From contig NZ_JAQITB010000008.1 in assembly GCF_028618515.1 (NCBI RefSeq), positions 1 to 64,000 on the forward strand: a DNA stretch of 64,000 nucleotides, given 5' to 3'. The DNA is from Bartonella sp. ML69XJBT (GTDB taxonomy: Bacteria > Pseudomonadota > Alphaproteobacteria > Rhizobiales > Rhizobiaceae). A program made the translations under genes and the position numbers. Positions 1 through 9,514 of the stretch are shown piece by piece (positions within the stretch are counted from its first letter, which is position 1; each line of letters begins with the position of its first letter). The notes beneath the pieces were generated by a model. That model was not told the origin of the DNA, did no database searches, and saw nothing but the letters and a program-made list of their open reading frames with translations.

Positions 1-766
1 CATCTTCAATTTGATCTTCACGAATATGACGCAAAGGAAAAGTACGAACGCCTGTAAGGATAAGCAAGCGCAAGGCTAGTTGTGTTATAGCTGTTTTTTG
101 ACAAAGCGTTTTATAAAAAGCCGGCACATCTTTCCAATCCATGGCTGGTATATTTTGTGTTTTATGGAGTTGTTTACCTAAAAGAGCACGTGCTTTTTCT
201 GTTGCTTGTAAATCAACATCCAACCCTAATGCAGCCGCATGTTTGAGACACATATTGAGACGAATAAGAGCTCTATTAGCTGTTGCTGCTTTTGTATGCC
301 AAATGGGAGCAAGGGTATTGCGTATCTCTATTTGCGTAATCTCTGAAACCGGTAAACAGCCTAATTTTGGTAGAATATAAAGGCGTAAAGGCGAAAACCA
401 ATGTCCATTTTTACCATCCCCTTTTAATTCAGCTTTACGGCTTTCAAAAGCATCTAGTGCAATATCTTTTAAATAATGAAGATTGCTTATTGCCTCACGC
501 TTTTGTTTATCGCGTTCTTGAATAGGGTCACGACCCTCATGCAAAACAGAACGCCATTGATTTGCTAATTCACGGGCTTTTTTTAAAGAAACATTTCGCA
601 ACGCTCCCAAGCCCATTTCACGGCGGCGCCCATGAAGGGTATAACGATAAATCCATTGAGCACCTCCATCTTTACGCTTATGAAGTAACAAGCCGGCCCC
701 ATCATTATATTTGCCAGCCCCCAATGTTGCGACAGATCTTGCATTAAGACGGTTCATAAGAGCCAT
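1..766 (-). CDS. phage-type tyrosine integrase, cut by the window edge
   Basis: Site-specific recombinase of the P4/DUF4102 integrase type, which inserts and excises mobile DNA. Translation from the ATG at 764-766 gives 255 open codons without a stop, running off the left edge. The N-terminal arm-binding region is recognisable (GKYNDGAGLLLHKRKDGGAQ at about residues 17-36, then WIYRYTLHGRRREMGLGA). A core-binding helix region follows at about 95-200. The catalytic domain begins near the edge with LTGVRTFPLRHIRED, where the first catalytic Arg lies. The second Arg-His box and the Tyr are outside the window, so activity cannot be judged. A second in-frame ATG lies three codons in. Decayed copies of its 5' end and upstream region lie at 983-1235, 17335-17590 and 40390-40803. 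The family call is firm; the element it belongs to is unknown. Confidence 0.85.
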   Translation of the reverse strand, partial: MALMNRLNARSVATLGAGKYNDGAGLLLHKRKDGGAQWIYRYTLHGRRREMGLGALRNVSLKKARELANQWRSVLHEGRDPIQERDKQKREAISNLHYLKDIALDAFESRKAELKGDGKNGHWFSPLRLYILPKLGCLPVSEITQIEIRNTLAPIWHTKAATANRALIRLNMCLKHAAALGLDVDLQATEKARALLGKQLHKTQNIPAMDWKDVPAFYKTLCQKTAITQLALRLLILTGVRTFPLRHIREDQIED

Positions 767-960
767 TTTTAGTCCTTTCTTATACAGTTTTTACCCACAC
801 GCCAGCCCCGCTTGTGACATGCAAGCAAGTGATTTTGATTAATGCAACAAAAACAGATTTGAAATGAGAGAATCTTAGGTTATTCGAGGGTCTCATTCAA
901 TATGAATAATGCTAAATTATCATTATAAATCAATGCCTTGTATGAAGGAAAATCGAATAC
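750..960 (-). repeat. integrase start/upstream repeat, copy A
   Basis: The first codons of the integrase and about 190 bases upstream of it form a unit found again, in the same orientation, at 983-1235, 17335-17590 and 40390-40803. Landmarks are a start-codon region like GGTTCATAAGAGCC, a CGCTTGTGA motif, GATTTTGATT, and a tail ATTATCATTATAAATCAATG. This copy is attached to the open integrase frame, so it is probably the source or closest to it. It may hold the integrase promoter or an attachment region. Confidence 0.7.
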
Positions 961-982
961 CGTCATACTCTTTGCTCTTTTC

Positions 983-1235
983 TAGCTCCCAATATAGCGA
1001 AATTTTTGGCAGCTAAAGCGGTTCATAAAAGATATTTTTAGTGCTTTCTTGTGACAATTTTCATTCACATGCCAGTTCCGCTTGTGATGTGTAAGAAGGT
1101 GGTTTTGATTGCTTTTATATCAACGGGTTTGAAAGGGGAAAATGACAGTATTCGGGGCTCTCATTCGATATGGTGAAACCATAAACTATCATTATAAATC
1201 AGTATATTATACATTTAATAAGGATATTGAATACA
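983..1235 (-). repeat. decayed integrase start/upstream repeat, copy B
   Basis: A diverged tandem copy of 750-960. It begins in the integrase codons (CTCCCAATATAGCGA against CCCCCAATGTTGCGA in copy A). It passes the former start (GGTTCATAAAAGATAT), keeps GATTTTGATT and ATTATCATTATAAATCAGTA, and ends in a segment like TATTGAATACAG. The integrase start codon is destroyed. The stretch 1236-1501 beyond it holds nothing I recognise. Confidence 0.65.
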
Positions 1236-1501
1236 GAAATATTTTTTGGCATGTCAGAAGAGGGATCAGATGTGTGAATAGGAAAATGTAGAAGGATATG
1301 CCTCTTATGAACTGTCTTCATGCGGATGCAGTAGAATCTTGGATGTGGGGAAAGAGAGTTTGGTTTGTGTGATTTCATAATTTTAAGGATAGCGACGAGA
1401 GTTTTTCAGTATACTTTATTTGGCGAAGGTCGTGGGAGAACAAACTGGGAAGAGAGCTTTTGAATAAATTTTTTCATTTTGATTGAATGACTTTTTTATC
1501 A

Positions 1502-3610
1502 TTATCCTGCTCGTAAGAGACGTGTAGCATCATCTCGTCCGAAAAGATAAAGCAGCAAACGTAAAGCTTGTCCTCGCTCTGAAGACAGATGAGGATCACG
1601 TTGCAGGAATAAACGCGCATCTCTTCTCGCTATTGATAAAAGATCACTATGTACGGAAAGATTTGCTATGTGAAACTCAGGCATACCAGATTGTCGTGTA
1701 CCTAAAAGTTCTCCTTCTCCTCGCAGGCGCCAGTCTTCTTCAGCGATTTTAAAACCATCTTCGGTACCACGTATAATATTAAGGCGTGTTGCAGCCGTTT
1801 TTGTTAAGGGATCTTTGTAGAGCAAAATACAGGAGGATTTTTTTTCTCCCCTTCCGACACGTCCACGCAATTGATGTAGTTGTGAAAGACCAAAATGTTC
1901 AGCATGTTCGATGACGATGATTGAAGCATCTGGAATATCTACGCCTACTTCAATGACTGTTGTTGCAACTAAGATATTGATATTTCCGCATTTAAAGGAT
2001 GTCATGGCTGCTTCTTTTTCATCCGTTGACATTTTGCCGTGGATCATACCAACACGTGTTCCAAATCGCTCTTGGAGAATAGCAAAACGGCTTTCAATAG
2101 AAGTAAGCTCTAGAGCGGTTGATTCTTCTACTAAAGGACAAATCCAATAGAGCTTTTCTCCTTTTTCTAGTGCAAGAGTAATTCGTTCTATGAGTTCATC
2201 AATACGTTTTAGAGAAAGTGTTGCTGTTGTAATGGGTTGGCGTCCCACTGGCTTTTCTGTGAGCTTTGAAACATCCATATCTCCAAAAGCTGTTAAGACG
2301 AGCGTGCGTGGAATTGGGGTAGCAGTCATGACCAGCATATCAGGTTTATGGCCTTTTGCTGTTAAAGCAAGACGTTGCTGTACACCAAAACGGTGTTGTT
2401 CATCGATGATGCTCAGGGAAAGATTATGATAGGAAACACTCTCTTGTATGAGGGCATGCGTTCCAATGATAAAAGAAGCTTGGCCTGAGTGAATAGTGTT
2501 CAAAATATTTGTGCGGACTTTTCCTTTTTCTCGTCCTGTTAAAAGAACTGTTTGTAAACCAATCTTTTCGGCAAGAGGCGCAATTGTTGCAAAATGTTGT
2601 CTTGCAAGAACTTCTGTTGGGGACATTAAAGCTGATTGTCCTGAATTCTCAGCAATTTGTGCCATTGCCATCAGTGCTACGACGGTTTTTCCTGCGCCTA
2701 CATCTCCTTGAAGTAGCCTTAACATTGGCTCTGCTGAAGCAAGATCATTGGAAATGTCATGTATCGCTTTTGTTTGTCCATTTGTCAGTTGAAAGGGAAG
2801 GGATTGCAGCAATTTTTTCGTGTAAATCCCTGTTGATGGTCGAGATGTTCCGACAAGAGACTTGGTTTTCAAACGCACGAGTCCAAGAGCCAGTTGACAG
2901 GCGAGTAATTCATCATAGGCAAGGCGTTTGCGTGCTGCACTCTCTAGGGCTAAATCATTGGGATCGATAGGTGTATGAATACGGTGTAAAGCAACAGAAA
3001 AAGAGCAAAATTTTTGCTGCTTTTTGATGTTTTCTTCTATCCATTCTGGTAAGAGAGGAAGAGAGTCAAGGGCATGTTGTATGATACGCCTTAGTGTTTT
3101 TGCCGATAGTCCAGCGGTAGAAGGGTAAACGGGTTCTATCAGGGGGATTTGATGTGATTGTTCGCTTGCTATGATATAATCGGGATGGATCATTGAAAGT
3201 TGTCCGTTAAAACGCTCAACTTTTCCTGATATAATGGCTTTTTTTCCTTCTGGTAGTTGTTTTTTCAACCAAAAAGGCTTGGCATGAAAAAAGACTAAAC
3301 TCATTTTTCCTGTTGGATCATGTGCAATAACCCGATAGGGTAATCGGTTACGACCCATTGGTGGTGGCTGATGCTGATCAATAACAATTTCGAGTGTAAC
3401 GGTATCTCCTTCTTGTGCAGCAGCGATGCTGGGACGCATTCTGCGATCTATAACGGAATAAGGCATTAATTGAAGAAGATCAATGAGGCTCGGCTCGTGT
3501 TGCGTGGGATTAGTGTTTAAGACTTTTGCTAGTAAGCTATAGACTTTAGGTGTAACCCCAGGAAGGGTACGAATAGAATTAAAAAGGGGAGTAATAAGGC
3601 TTGAAAGCAT
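1502..3610 (-). CDS. recG: ATP-dependent DNA helicase RecG
   Basis: RecG regresses stalled replication forks and moves Holliday junctions. The product is about 702 residues, normal for the family. An OB-fold wedge domain occupies about residues 60-160. The helicase core has Walker A (GDVGAGKT), the DExH box DEQHRFGVQQR, motif III TATPIPRT and the C-terminal helicase box with QLRGRVGRG. The TRG region (LRGEGELLGTRQSG) follows. The ATG at 3610 is preferred over an in-frame TTG six bases upstream; AAGGT lies about 11 bases ahead of the ATG. It is transcribed away from dnaE across a 380-base AT-rich gap. The call is certain. Confidence 0.97.
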   Translation of the reverse strand: MLSSLITPLFNSIRTLPGVTPKVYSLLAKVLNTNPTQHEPSLIDLLQLMPYSVIDRRMRPSIAAAQEGDTVTLEIVIDQHQPPPMGRNRLPYRVIAHDPTGKMSLVFFHAKPFWLKKQLPEGKKAIISGKVERFNGQLSMIHPDYIIASEQSHQIPLIEPVYPSTAGLSAKTLRRIIQHALDSLPLLPEWIEENIKKQQKFCSFSVALHRIHTPIDPNDLALESAARKRLAYDELLACQLALGLVRLKTKSLVGTSRPSTGIYTKKLLQSLPFQLTNGQTKAIHDISNDLASAEPMLRLLQGDVGAGKTVVALMAMAQIAENSGQSALMSPTEVLARQHFATIAPLAEKIGLQTVLLTGREKGKVRTNILNTIHSGQASFIIGTHALIQESVSYHNLSLSIIDEQHRFGVQQRLALTAKGHKPDMLVMTATPIPRTLVLTAFGDMDVSKLTEKPVGRQPITTATLSLKRIDELIERITLALEKGEKLYWICPLVEESTALELTSIESRFAILQERFGTRVGMIHGKMSTDEKEAAMTSFKCGNINILVATTVIEVGVDIPDASIIVIEHAEHFGLSQLHQLRGRVGRGEKKSSCILLYKDPLTKTAATRLNIIRGTEDGFKIAEEDWRLRGEGELLGTRQSGMPEFHIANLSVHSDLLSIARRDARLFLQRDPHLSSERGQALRLLLYLFGRDDATRLLRAG

Positions 3611-3616
3611 AAGCAA

Positions 3617-3991
3617 ATTTACCTTGCTCTTTTTGTTTTTTCTAGTGCTTTAAAAGAGCTTTTTGGGGATAAGTCATCGAAGAGAAAGGTCGTTTATTTA
3701 CATTTTGAACTTTAAGCAAAAAACTTTATCTTTGAATATATAAAATAAAAAAATGAGAGTTATTATTCATAATATTCTATCCGATTTTTTCCTTTTTATT
3801 TTTGTCTGTTTATTTGCTGTGAATAGAGATATTTTCTTGATGAAAGTCTTTTATAAATAGCAATAAAGTTGCAATATCTTGCTCGTATACAGAGGGATGA
3901 ACTTATAAATTTAAAGATGAGTAAGTTGGAGTATTCTCTATTATAAAGCAGATAAGGGTGCAATTTGACATTTATTTTAGAGTAGGAAACT
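3617..3991. other. AT-rich divergent intergenic region recG/dnaE
   Basis: About 375 bases between two divergent genes. It must contain both promoters, but I could not identify clear boxes. I see no small gene or strong hairpin. Confidence 0.5.
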
Positions 3992-6900
3992 GTGAGAGTG
4001 ATAAAAGATAAAAGTAAAATACGAGATGAAAAAAAATCTCTTCCTCGCTTTATTCATTTGAGAGTGCACTCTGCTTATTCACTTCTTGAAGGGGCTTTGA
4101 AAATCCCACAAATTATTCAACATGCCATTTCAGATCATGCTCCAGCGGTTGCTATTACCGATACAAATAATTTATTTGGTGCTTTGGAATTTTCGCAATA
4201 TTGTTTTTCTCACGGGATACAACCTATTATTGGCTGTCAGCTTGCCGTTGATTTTGCTGATGAAGATGATAATGTGTGTTTTTCTCAAGGGCGTCATCCT
4301 ACTCATTTCTGCTCTGTTGTTTTGTTAGCGGCTAGCAAGATCGGTTATGCTCATTTAGTTCATCTTGTTAGTCGTGCTTATCTTGATAAGTGCGATAGTG
4401 ATTCTCCTCATATTAAAATTGATTGGTTGTTGTCGCATAGTGAAGGAATCATTGCTTTAACGGGAGGCAAGGGGGGGCCTATTAATTTCTCTTTGGCAGA
4501 AGGGAAAAAAGAACGTGCTGCTGAACGCTTAATTTCTTTAAAAAAAATTTTTGATGATCGTCTTTATGTAGAATTACAGCGGCATGGCTCTTTTGATCAA
4601 CAAGTAGAAGCTGCATTGATTGAGTTGGCGTATCAATATGAAATTCCTCTTGTTGCAACCAACGAAGCTTTTTTTATGAATAAAGAAGGTTATGAAGCCC
4701 ATGATGCACTGATGGCCGTTGCAGAAGGACAAATTGTCTCTAATCCAGAGCGTAAACGTGTGACACCAGATCATTATTTGAAATCACAAGATGAAATGGT
4801 GGCACTGTTTTCTGATCTTCCAGAAGCTCTGGAGAACAGTGTTGAAATTGCCTTGCGTTGCCATATTGCTACGCCAGTCCGAAAACCTATTTTGCCTCGT
4901 TTTATAGAAAAGTCTGTTGATTCAAACTGTACTTTAGAAGTAGAAGATAGTGAATTGTTAAGTCAAGCTAAAGCTGGTTTAAAAATGCGCCTTGAGACAA
5001 TTGGATTGGCTGAAGGATATACTGTTACAGATTATGAGCAGCGGCTTGATTATGAAGTGTCCATTATTACACGTATGCAATTTTCAGGCTACTTTCTTAT
5101 CGTTTCAGATTTTATAAAATGGGCAAAAGCGCATGATATTCCTGTTGGTCCAGGGCGTGGTTCTGGTGCTGGTTCACTGGTTGCTTATGCGTTGACTATT
5201 ACTGATGTTGATCCATTGCGTTTTTCTCTTCTCTTTGAACGCTTTCTTAATCCTGATCGTGTGTCTATGCCGGATTTTGATATCGATTTTTGTCAAGAGC
5301 GGCGTGAAGAGGTGATTCAGTATGTTCAAAAAAAATATGGTCGTGATCAAGTTGCGCAAATTATTACCTTTGGTAAATTGCAAGCACGTGCGGTGTTGCG
5401 TGATATTGGGCGTGTTTTAGAAGTACCTTATCGTCAGGTGGATTATCTTACAAAACTTGTTCCTGCTACGCCTGGGAGTCAGGTTGAATTGGCTGATGCT
5501 ATCAAGGATGAACCTAAATTTGAGGAAGAAAAGAAAAAAGATCCCCTCATAGGACGTGCATTAGATATCGCGCTTCAGTTGGAGGGGCTTTATCGTCATG
5601 CATCAACCCATGCAGCAGGGATTGTTATCGGTGATCGTCCACTTTTAGAACTTGTTCCAATGTATCGTGATCCTCGTTCCGATATGCCCGTGACACAATT
5701 TAACATGAAATATGTTGAACAGGCAGGGCTCGTCAAATTTGATTTCCTTGGATTAAAAACCCTTACTGTTTTGAAAATGGCGGTAGATTTTGTTGCACGA
5801 AAGGCTATCAAAATAGATTTGTCGAATATCCCTCTCAATGATGAAGCGACCTATGCTATGATGGCACGTGGTGAAACGGTTGGTGTGTTTCAAGTGGAAA
5901 GTGCAGGTATGCGTAAAGCACTGATTGGGATGAGGCCTGATCGTATTGAAGATATTATTGCTCTTGTTGCGCTTTATCGTCCTGGTCCAATGGAGAATAT
6001 TCCAACCTATAATGCACGCAAACACGGGGAAGAGGAAATTGCTTCCATTCATCCTAAAATAGATCATCTCATTAAAGAAACACAAGGTGTTATTGTCTAT
6101 CAGGAGCAAGTGATGCAGATTGCTCAGGTGCTTGCTGGTTATTCGCTTGGGGAAGCGGATTTATTACGTCGTGCTATGGGTAAAAAAATTCATAAAGAAA
6201 TGCAACAACAGCGGACGCGCTTTGTGAATGGAGCTATCGCTGGTGGTGTTGATAAAGATCAAGCTGATATTATTTTTGATCTTTTAGCAAAATTTGCTGA
6301 TTACGGTTTTAATAAGTCGCATGCCGCTGCTTATGCAATCGTTTCTTATCAGACAGCTTATATGAAAGCGCATCACCCCGTTGAGTTTTTAGCTGCTTCA
6401 ATGACATATGATATGACAAATACGGATAAGTTAAATGATTTTCGTCGTGAAGCATTAAGGTTGGGTATTAAAGTTATTGCACCTTGTGTGCAAACGTCAC
6501 ATCGTGTTTTTGAAGTTGGTGATAACTGTATCTATTATTCTCTTGCTGCCATTAAAGGTGTAGGCGAAGCGGTTGTTGATCATATTGTTGCTTGTCGGGG
6601 AAATAAACCTTTTAAGGATTTGGAAGATTTTTGCGAGCGTATTGATCCGCGTATTGTTAATAAGCGTGCGATGGAAAGTTTGATTTGTGCTGGCGCTTTT
6701 GATTGCTTTCATATTGCACGGGAAGTTTTATTGGCAAGTCTTGGAACGCTTCATGCACGTGCGCTTCGTATTCTCGAAAACAATTCTAGTGGACAGATTG
6801 ATATATTTGGCATTTCGGGTGGATTAAAAGAGCCGTTAATTTTATCGCAAACCTCTCCTTGGTTACCAGATGAAAAACTTCATCGAGAATTCCAAGCAAT

Positions 6901-7486
6901 AGGTTTTTACTTTTCTGCGCATCCTCTAGATGAGTATCAGGCTATTCTTGCTAAAAAACGCGTTCAAACTTGGCTTCATTTTGCCAATGCCGTAAAAGGG
7001 GGGGCAACTGCTGCTAGACTTGCTGGAACTGTCGTAGCAAAACAAGTGCGTAAAACAAAGTCTGGTAAAAAAATGGGAATTATTCATTTTTCTGATACGA
7101 GTGGACAGTATGAAACAGTTCTCTTTTCTGACGCACTTGCGGATTATGAAGAAATACTAGAGCCTGGGAAATCTTTTATCATCACAGTGAGTGCGGAAAA
7201 TCGCTCTGAAGGTGTTAGTTTGCGTCTTGAGACGGTCCAATCTTTGGAAAAGGAAGCGTTGCAGAATCATAAAATGATGCGTCTCTTTATAAAGAGCGTT
7301 GATATGCTTGCGCAAATTGAGCAAAATTTAAATCCTCATGGGAATGGAGAAGTTGGACTCGTCCTTATTCAGGAGGATGGATTACGGGAGGTCGAAATTG
7401 CGCTCCCAAAACGATACAAGGTTAATTCACATATAGCAAGTGCTATGAAATCAATTCAGGGGATTATCGCTGTGGAGTTGACTTAA
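3992..7486 (+). CDS. dnaE: DNA polymerase III alpha subunit
   Basis: Catalytic subunit of the replicative polymerase holoenzyme. The 1164-residue length fits proteobacterial DnaE. The PHP domain begins at HLRVHSAYSLLEGA. The palm carries the catalytic triad region with GPGRGSGAGSLVAYAL and PDFDIDFCQERR. Later come the AGIVIGDRPL and GFNKSHAAAYAIVSYQTAYM signatures, a helix-hairpin-helix region and a C-terminal OB fold (LAGTVVAKQVRKTKSGKKMG). The start is GTG with AGTAGGA 8 bases upstream. It stands as a single gene. No internal damage was seen. Confidence 0.97.
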   Translation: MRVIKDKSKIRDEKKSLPRFIHLRVHSAYSLLEGALKIPQIIQHAISDHAPAVAITDTNNLFGALEFSQYCFSHGIQPIIGCQLAVDFADEDDNVCFSQGRHPTHFCSVVLLAASKIGYAHLVHLVSRAYLDKCDSDSPHIKIDWLLSHSEGIIALTGGKGGPINFSLAEGKKERAAERLISLKKIFDDRLYVELQRHGSFDQQVEAALIELAYQYEIPLVATNEAFFMNKEGYEAHDALMAVAEGQIVSNPERKRVTPDHYLKSQDEMVALFSDLPEALENSVEIALRCHIATPVRKPILPRFIEKSVDSNCTLEVEDSELLSQAKAGLKMRLETIGLAEGYTVTDYEQRLDYEVSIITRMQFSGYFLIVSDFIKWAKAHDIPVGPGRGSGAGSLVAYALTITDVDPLRFSLLFERFLNPDRVSMPDFDIDFCQERREEVIQYVQKKYGRDQVAQIITFGKLQARAVLRDIGRVLEVPYRQVDYLTKLVPATPGSQVELADAIKDEPKFEEEKKKDPLIGRALDIALQLEGLYRHASTHAAGIVIGDRPLLELVPMYRDPRSDMPVTQFNMKYVEQAGLVKFDFLGLKTLTVLKMAVDFVARKAIKIDLSNIPLNDEATYAMMARGETVGVFQVESAGMRKALIGMRPDRIEDIIALVALYRPGPMENIPTYNARKHGEEEIASIHPKIDHLIKETQGVIVYQEQVMQIAQVLAGYSLGEADLLRRAMGKKIHKEMQQQRTRFVNGAIAGGVDKDQADIIFDLLAKFADYGFNKSHAAAYAIVSYQTAYMKAHHPVEFLAASMTYDMTNTDKLNDFRREALRLGIKVIAPCVQTSHRVFEVGDNCIYYSLAAIKGVGEAVVDHIVACRGNKPFKDLEDFCERIDPRIVNKRAMESLICAGAFDCFHIAREVLLASLGTLHARALRILENNSSGQIDIFGISGGLKEPLILSQTSPWLPDEKLHREFQAIGFYFSAHPLDEYQAILAKKRVQTWLHFANAVKGGATAARLAGTVVAKQVRKTKSGKKMGIIHFSDTSGQYETVLFSDALADYEEILEPGKSFIITVSAENRSEGVSLRLETVQSLEKEALQNHKMMRLFIKSVDMLAQIEQNLNPHGNGEVGLVLIQEDGLREVEIALPKRYKVNSHIASAMKSIQGIIAVELT

Positions 7487-7674
7487 ATCAAGAGTTGTAA
7501 GATGAGGACTTATTGTACATTATGTTTGACGTGATTGGTGGTGGGGAATTTTACTTTAAACCAGATTGGAAACTTTGAAAATTCTTGTTTTTATTTTTGA
7601 TAAATGATGTTGGGTTCCTAGCATCATAAAGTGAATAAAATATTTCTTGTATCTCTCAAGTTATTAAAGGTATT

Positions 7675-8934
7675 TTATAAGTTCTTATCATATATTTTTA
7701 TGGCATTCATCGCATCATACATATAAAGCCAATTAAGCTGAGAGATGGTATTCTCTGGTGTACGAATTTTCATAATAAAATTACGTGCAATTGCCATAGG
7801 ACCCGTTGCGTGATAAACTATTTTATTGAAATCTCCACGTTTTTTTACTGCTCTTATGCGGGTTGTTCGTATTTTTTCATAAAGCGAAAGAGCTTTTTTT
7901 AATGACAGATTTTTAAGAGAGAGCGTTTCTGCTAATGTGGCGGCATCTTCTATTGCCATAGCAGCACCTTGTGCGGCAAAGGGAAGAGCTGCATGTGCAC
8001 TATCACCAACAAAAACTTGTCGCTCTAAGCCTAGAAAACGGTGTTTTTTCATATGAAAGAGGGGCCAATAGGTCCATTCATCAATATGGTCAAAGATTTG
8101 CAAAATTTGTCCATGCCAATTTTGAAAAAGAAATTTCAAATGTTCTTTATTTCCTTTATGCGCCCATCCTTCTTTGGGATTGTTTCCATTTGTAATGGCT
8201 ACAAAATTAAACAGTTTTGCTGATGGTTGAATGGGATAGACAACAAGATGATTTTGAGGTCCCATCCAAGCTATGATTGCTTTCACATTTTGCAATAAAG
8301 AGCGAAAGTCTTTAGGAAGATTTTCAATTTCTGTTGTTGCACGCCAAGCAATAAAGCCACTGAAATCTGCTGTTTCATGAAAAGGAGCCAATTTTCGTAA
8401 TGTGGACCAAACTCCATCGCATCCGATAAGGAGCGATGTTGAATAAAACTGGTATGCTCCTGTCTTATTTGATGTATCTGTTTTGATTGTTTTTATGTTC
8501 ATGCTGCTTATCGTTTGGGTCGTCGATAGAAAAGATTCGCCTGTTTTGTATTTAATAAAAGGATTTTTCATAACAGCGTTGTGTAAAACTTTTTGTAAGG
8601 CGGCACGATGAATCGTAATATAAGGGAATTTCCAGTATTTCTCTGATAAATTGATCAGATCAACACGCAATCGCGTTTTTAAAGAGACTCCATCTCTTAA
8701 CTCAAGAAAGCGTGGTATTGTACCCATTTCTATGAGCTTATTAAGAATTCCCCAATGAGAAAGTATACAGGTTGCATTTGGAGTAAGCTGAATACCAGCT
8801 CCCACAACATCACGCTGTTGACACTTTTCAATAACTATCGTTTCTATTCCTTTATGGGCGAGTGCTAAAGCAGTGCTTAAACCTGCAATTCCACCTCCAA
8901 TGATGATTGGTGATTGGTCCATAAGCCTCGTCAT
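7675..8934 (-). CDS. FAD-dependent aromatic-ring monooxygenase family protein
   Basis: Flavoprotein hydroxylase of the UbiH/salicylate hydroxylase family (PHBH fold), 419 residues. It shows an N-terminal dinucleotide-binding site IIIGGGIAGLSTALALAHKG with the acidic ribose-binding residue in VIEK. The second FAD motif is FVGDSAHAALPFAAQGAAMA at about 290-310. The substrate is not readable from sequence: salicylate hydroxylase is a common database name, but ubiquinone-type or other aromatic substrates are equally possible. Two starts, MTRLMDQ and MDQ four codons later, cannot be separated. The CHCC zinc-finger gene starts 270 bases upstream on the same strand, so the two may be co-transcribed. 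Confidence 0.8.
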   Translation of the reverse strand: MTRLMDQSPIIIGGGIAGLSTALALAHKGIETIVIEKCQQRDVVGAGIQLTPNATCILSHWGILNKLIEMGTIPRFLELRDGVSLKTRLRVDLINLSEKYWKFPYITIHRAALQKVLHNAVMKNPFIKYKTGESFLSTTQTISSMNIKTIKTDTSNKTGAYQFYSTSLLIGCDGVWSTLRKLAPFHETADFSGFIAWRATTEIENLPKDFRSLLQNVKAIIAWMGPQNHLVVYPIQPSAKLFNFVAITNGNNPKEGWAHKGNKEHLKFLFQNWHGQILQIFDHIDEWTYWPLFHMKKHRFLGLERQVFVGDSAHAALPFAAQGAAMAIEDAATLAETLSLKNLSLKKALSLYEKIRTTRIRAVKKRGDFNKIVYHATGPMAIARNFIMKIRTPENTISQLNWLYMYDAMNAIKIYDKNL

Positions 8935-8955
8935 ATTGAAAAAGCAGAAAATGTA

Positions 8956-9204
8956 TTATAATGAATTGCTTGGATGATATAAACATCCTGGTGGATTTGT
9001 TTGATTGTATGATAGCGAGGAAATATAACGATAAAGGGTTGAACAATAAGGGCAAATTTTCTCATCAGCCGCTCCCATGTCAATAAAAATATGAGGGTGA
9101 TCAAAGGGTTGTGTCGCTCCCACACACATAAATTCTTTTACACCAATTTCGATTGTTTTATATCCAAGATCATTTTGGAAATGGGGAATGTTGTGATCAG
9201 CCAT
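8956..9204 (-). CDS. CHCC-type zinc-finger domain protein
   Basis: Small 82-residue protein of the zf-CHCC family (related to the mitochondrial complex I subunit NDUFS6). The conserved core IEIGVKEFMCVGATQPFDHP is followed by HIFIDMGAADEKICPYCSTL; the zinc ligands would be Cys27, His40 and the CPYC pair. It matches the usual alphaproteobacterial form in length. The ATG at 9204 has GGAG about 9 bases upstream. The last residues after GCLYH look like a short extension. It may be an accessory subunit of NADH dehydrogenase. It overlaps nothing but shadow frames and ends 21 bases before the monooxygenase start. Confidence 0.85.
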   Translation of the reverse strand: MADHNIPHFQNDLGYKTIEIGVKEFMCVGATQPFDHPHIFIDMGAADEKICPYCSTLYRYISSLSYNQTNPPGCLYHPSNSL

Positions 9205-9514
9205 GGTGTCAAGCTCCGGATAAATTGTTTCATCAGGTATGATTGGGATTTTTTTATTTCATGCATGAGTTTGTAATAAAGCTTATGATAATGCAAGGTG
9301 CTTTTTAAAATAAACTCACTATCTTGTATGTTCGTGAGCTCATCACTCTGTTTTTTAGCATTTTACGTACAGGAAGAGTCTCAAATGTTTAAAATATTCA
9401 ATGGAAATCACATGAGAAAAATAGATCGTTAAACAGTAATATATTATAAAGTGTTCAGTAATATATTTAATTATGAAAATTTTAGAAAGTATAAAGTAAG
9501 TTTAGCTAAAGTAT
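9205..9514. other. AT-rich intergenic region upstream of ppk
   Basis: 310 bases with no gene I can support. It should hold the divergent promoters for the zinc-finger gene and ppk. It is also a possible rearrangement junction, because hdaA, the usual upstream neighbour of ppk in relatives, lies near 38 kb here. Confidence 0.4.

Noticed and set aside
2509-2970. 153-codon plus-strand open frame
   Set aside because: Lies wholly inside recG on the opposite strand; composition and lack of any family make it a shadow.
3611-3616. TTG as recG start
   Set aside because: Adds only two residues; the ATG at 3610 matches the family better.
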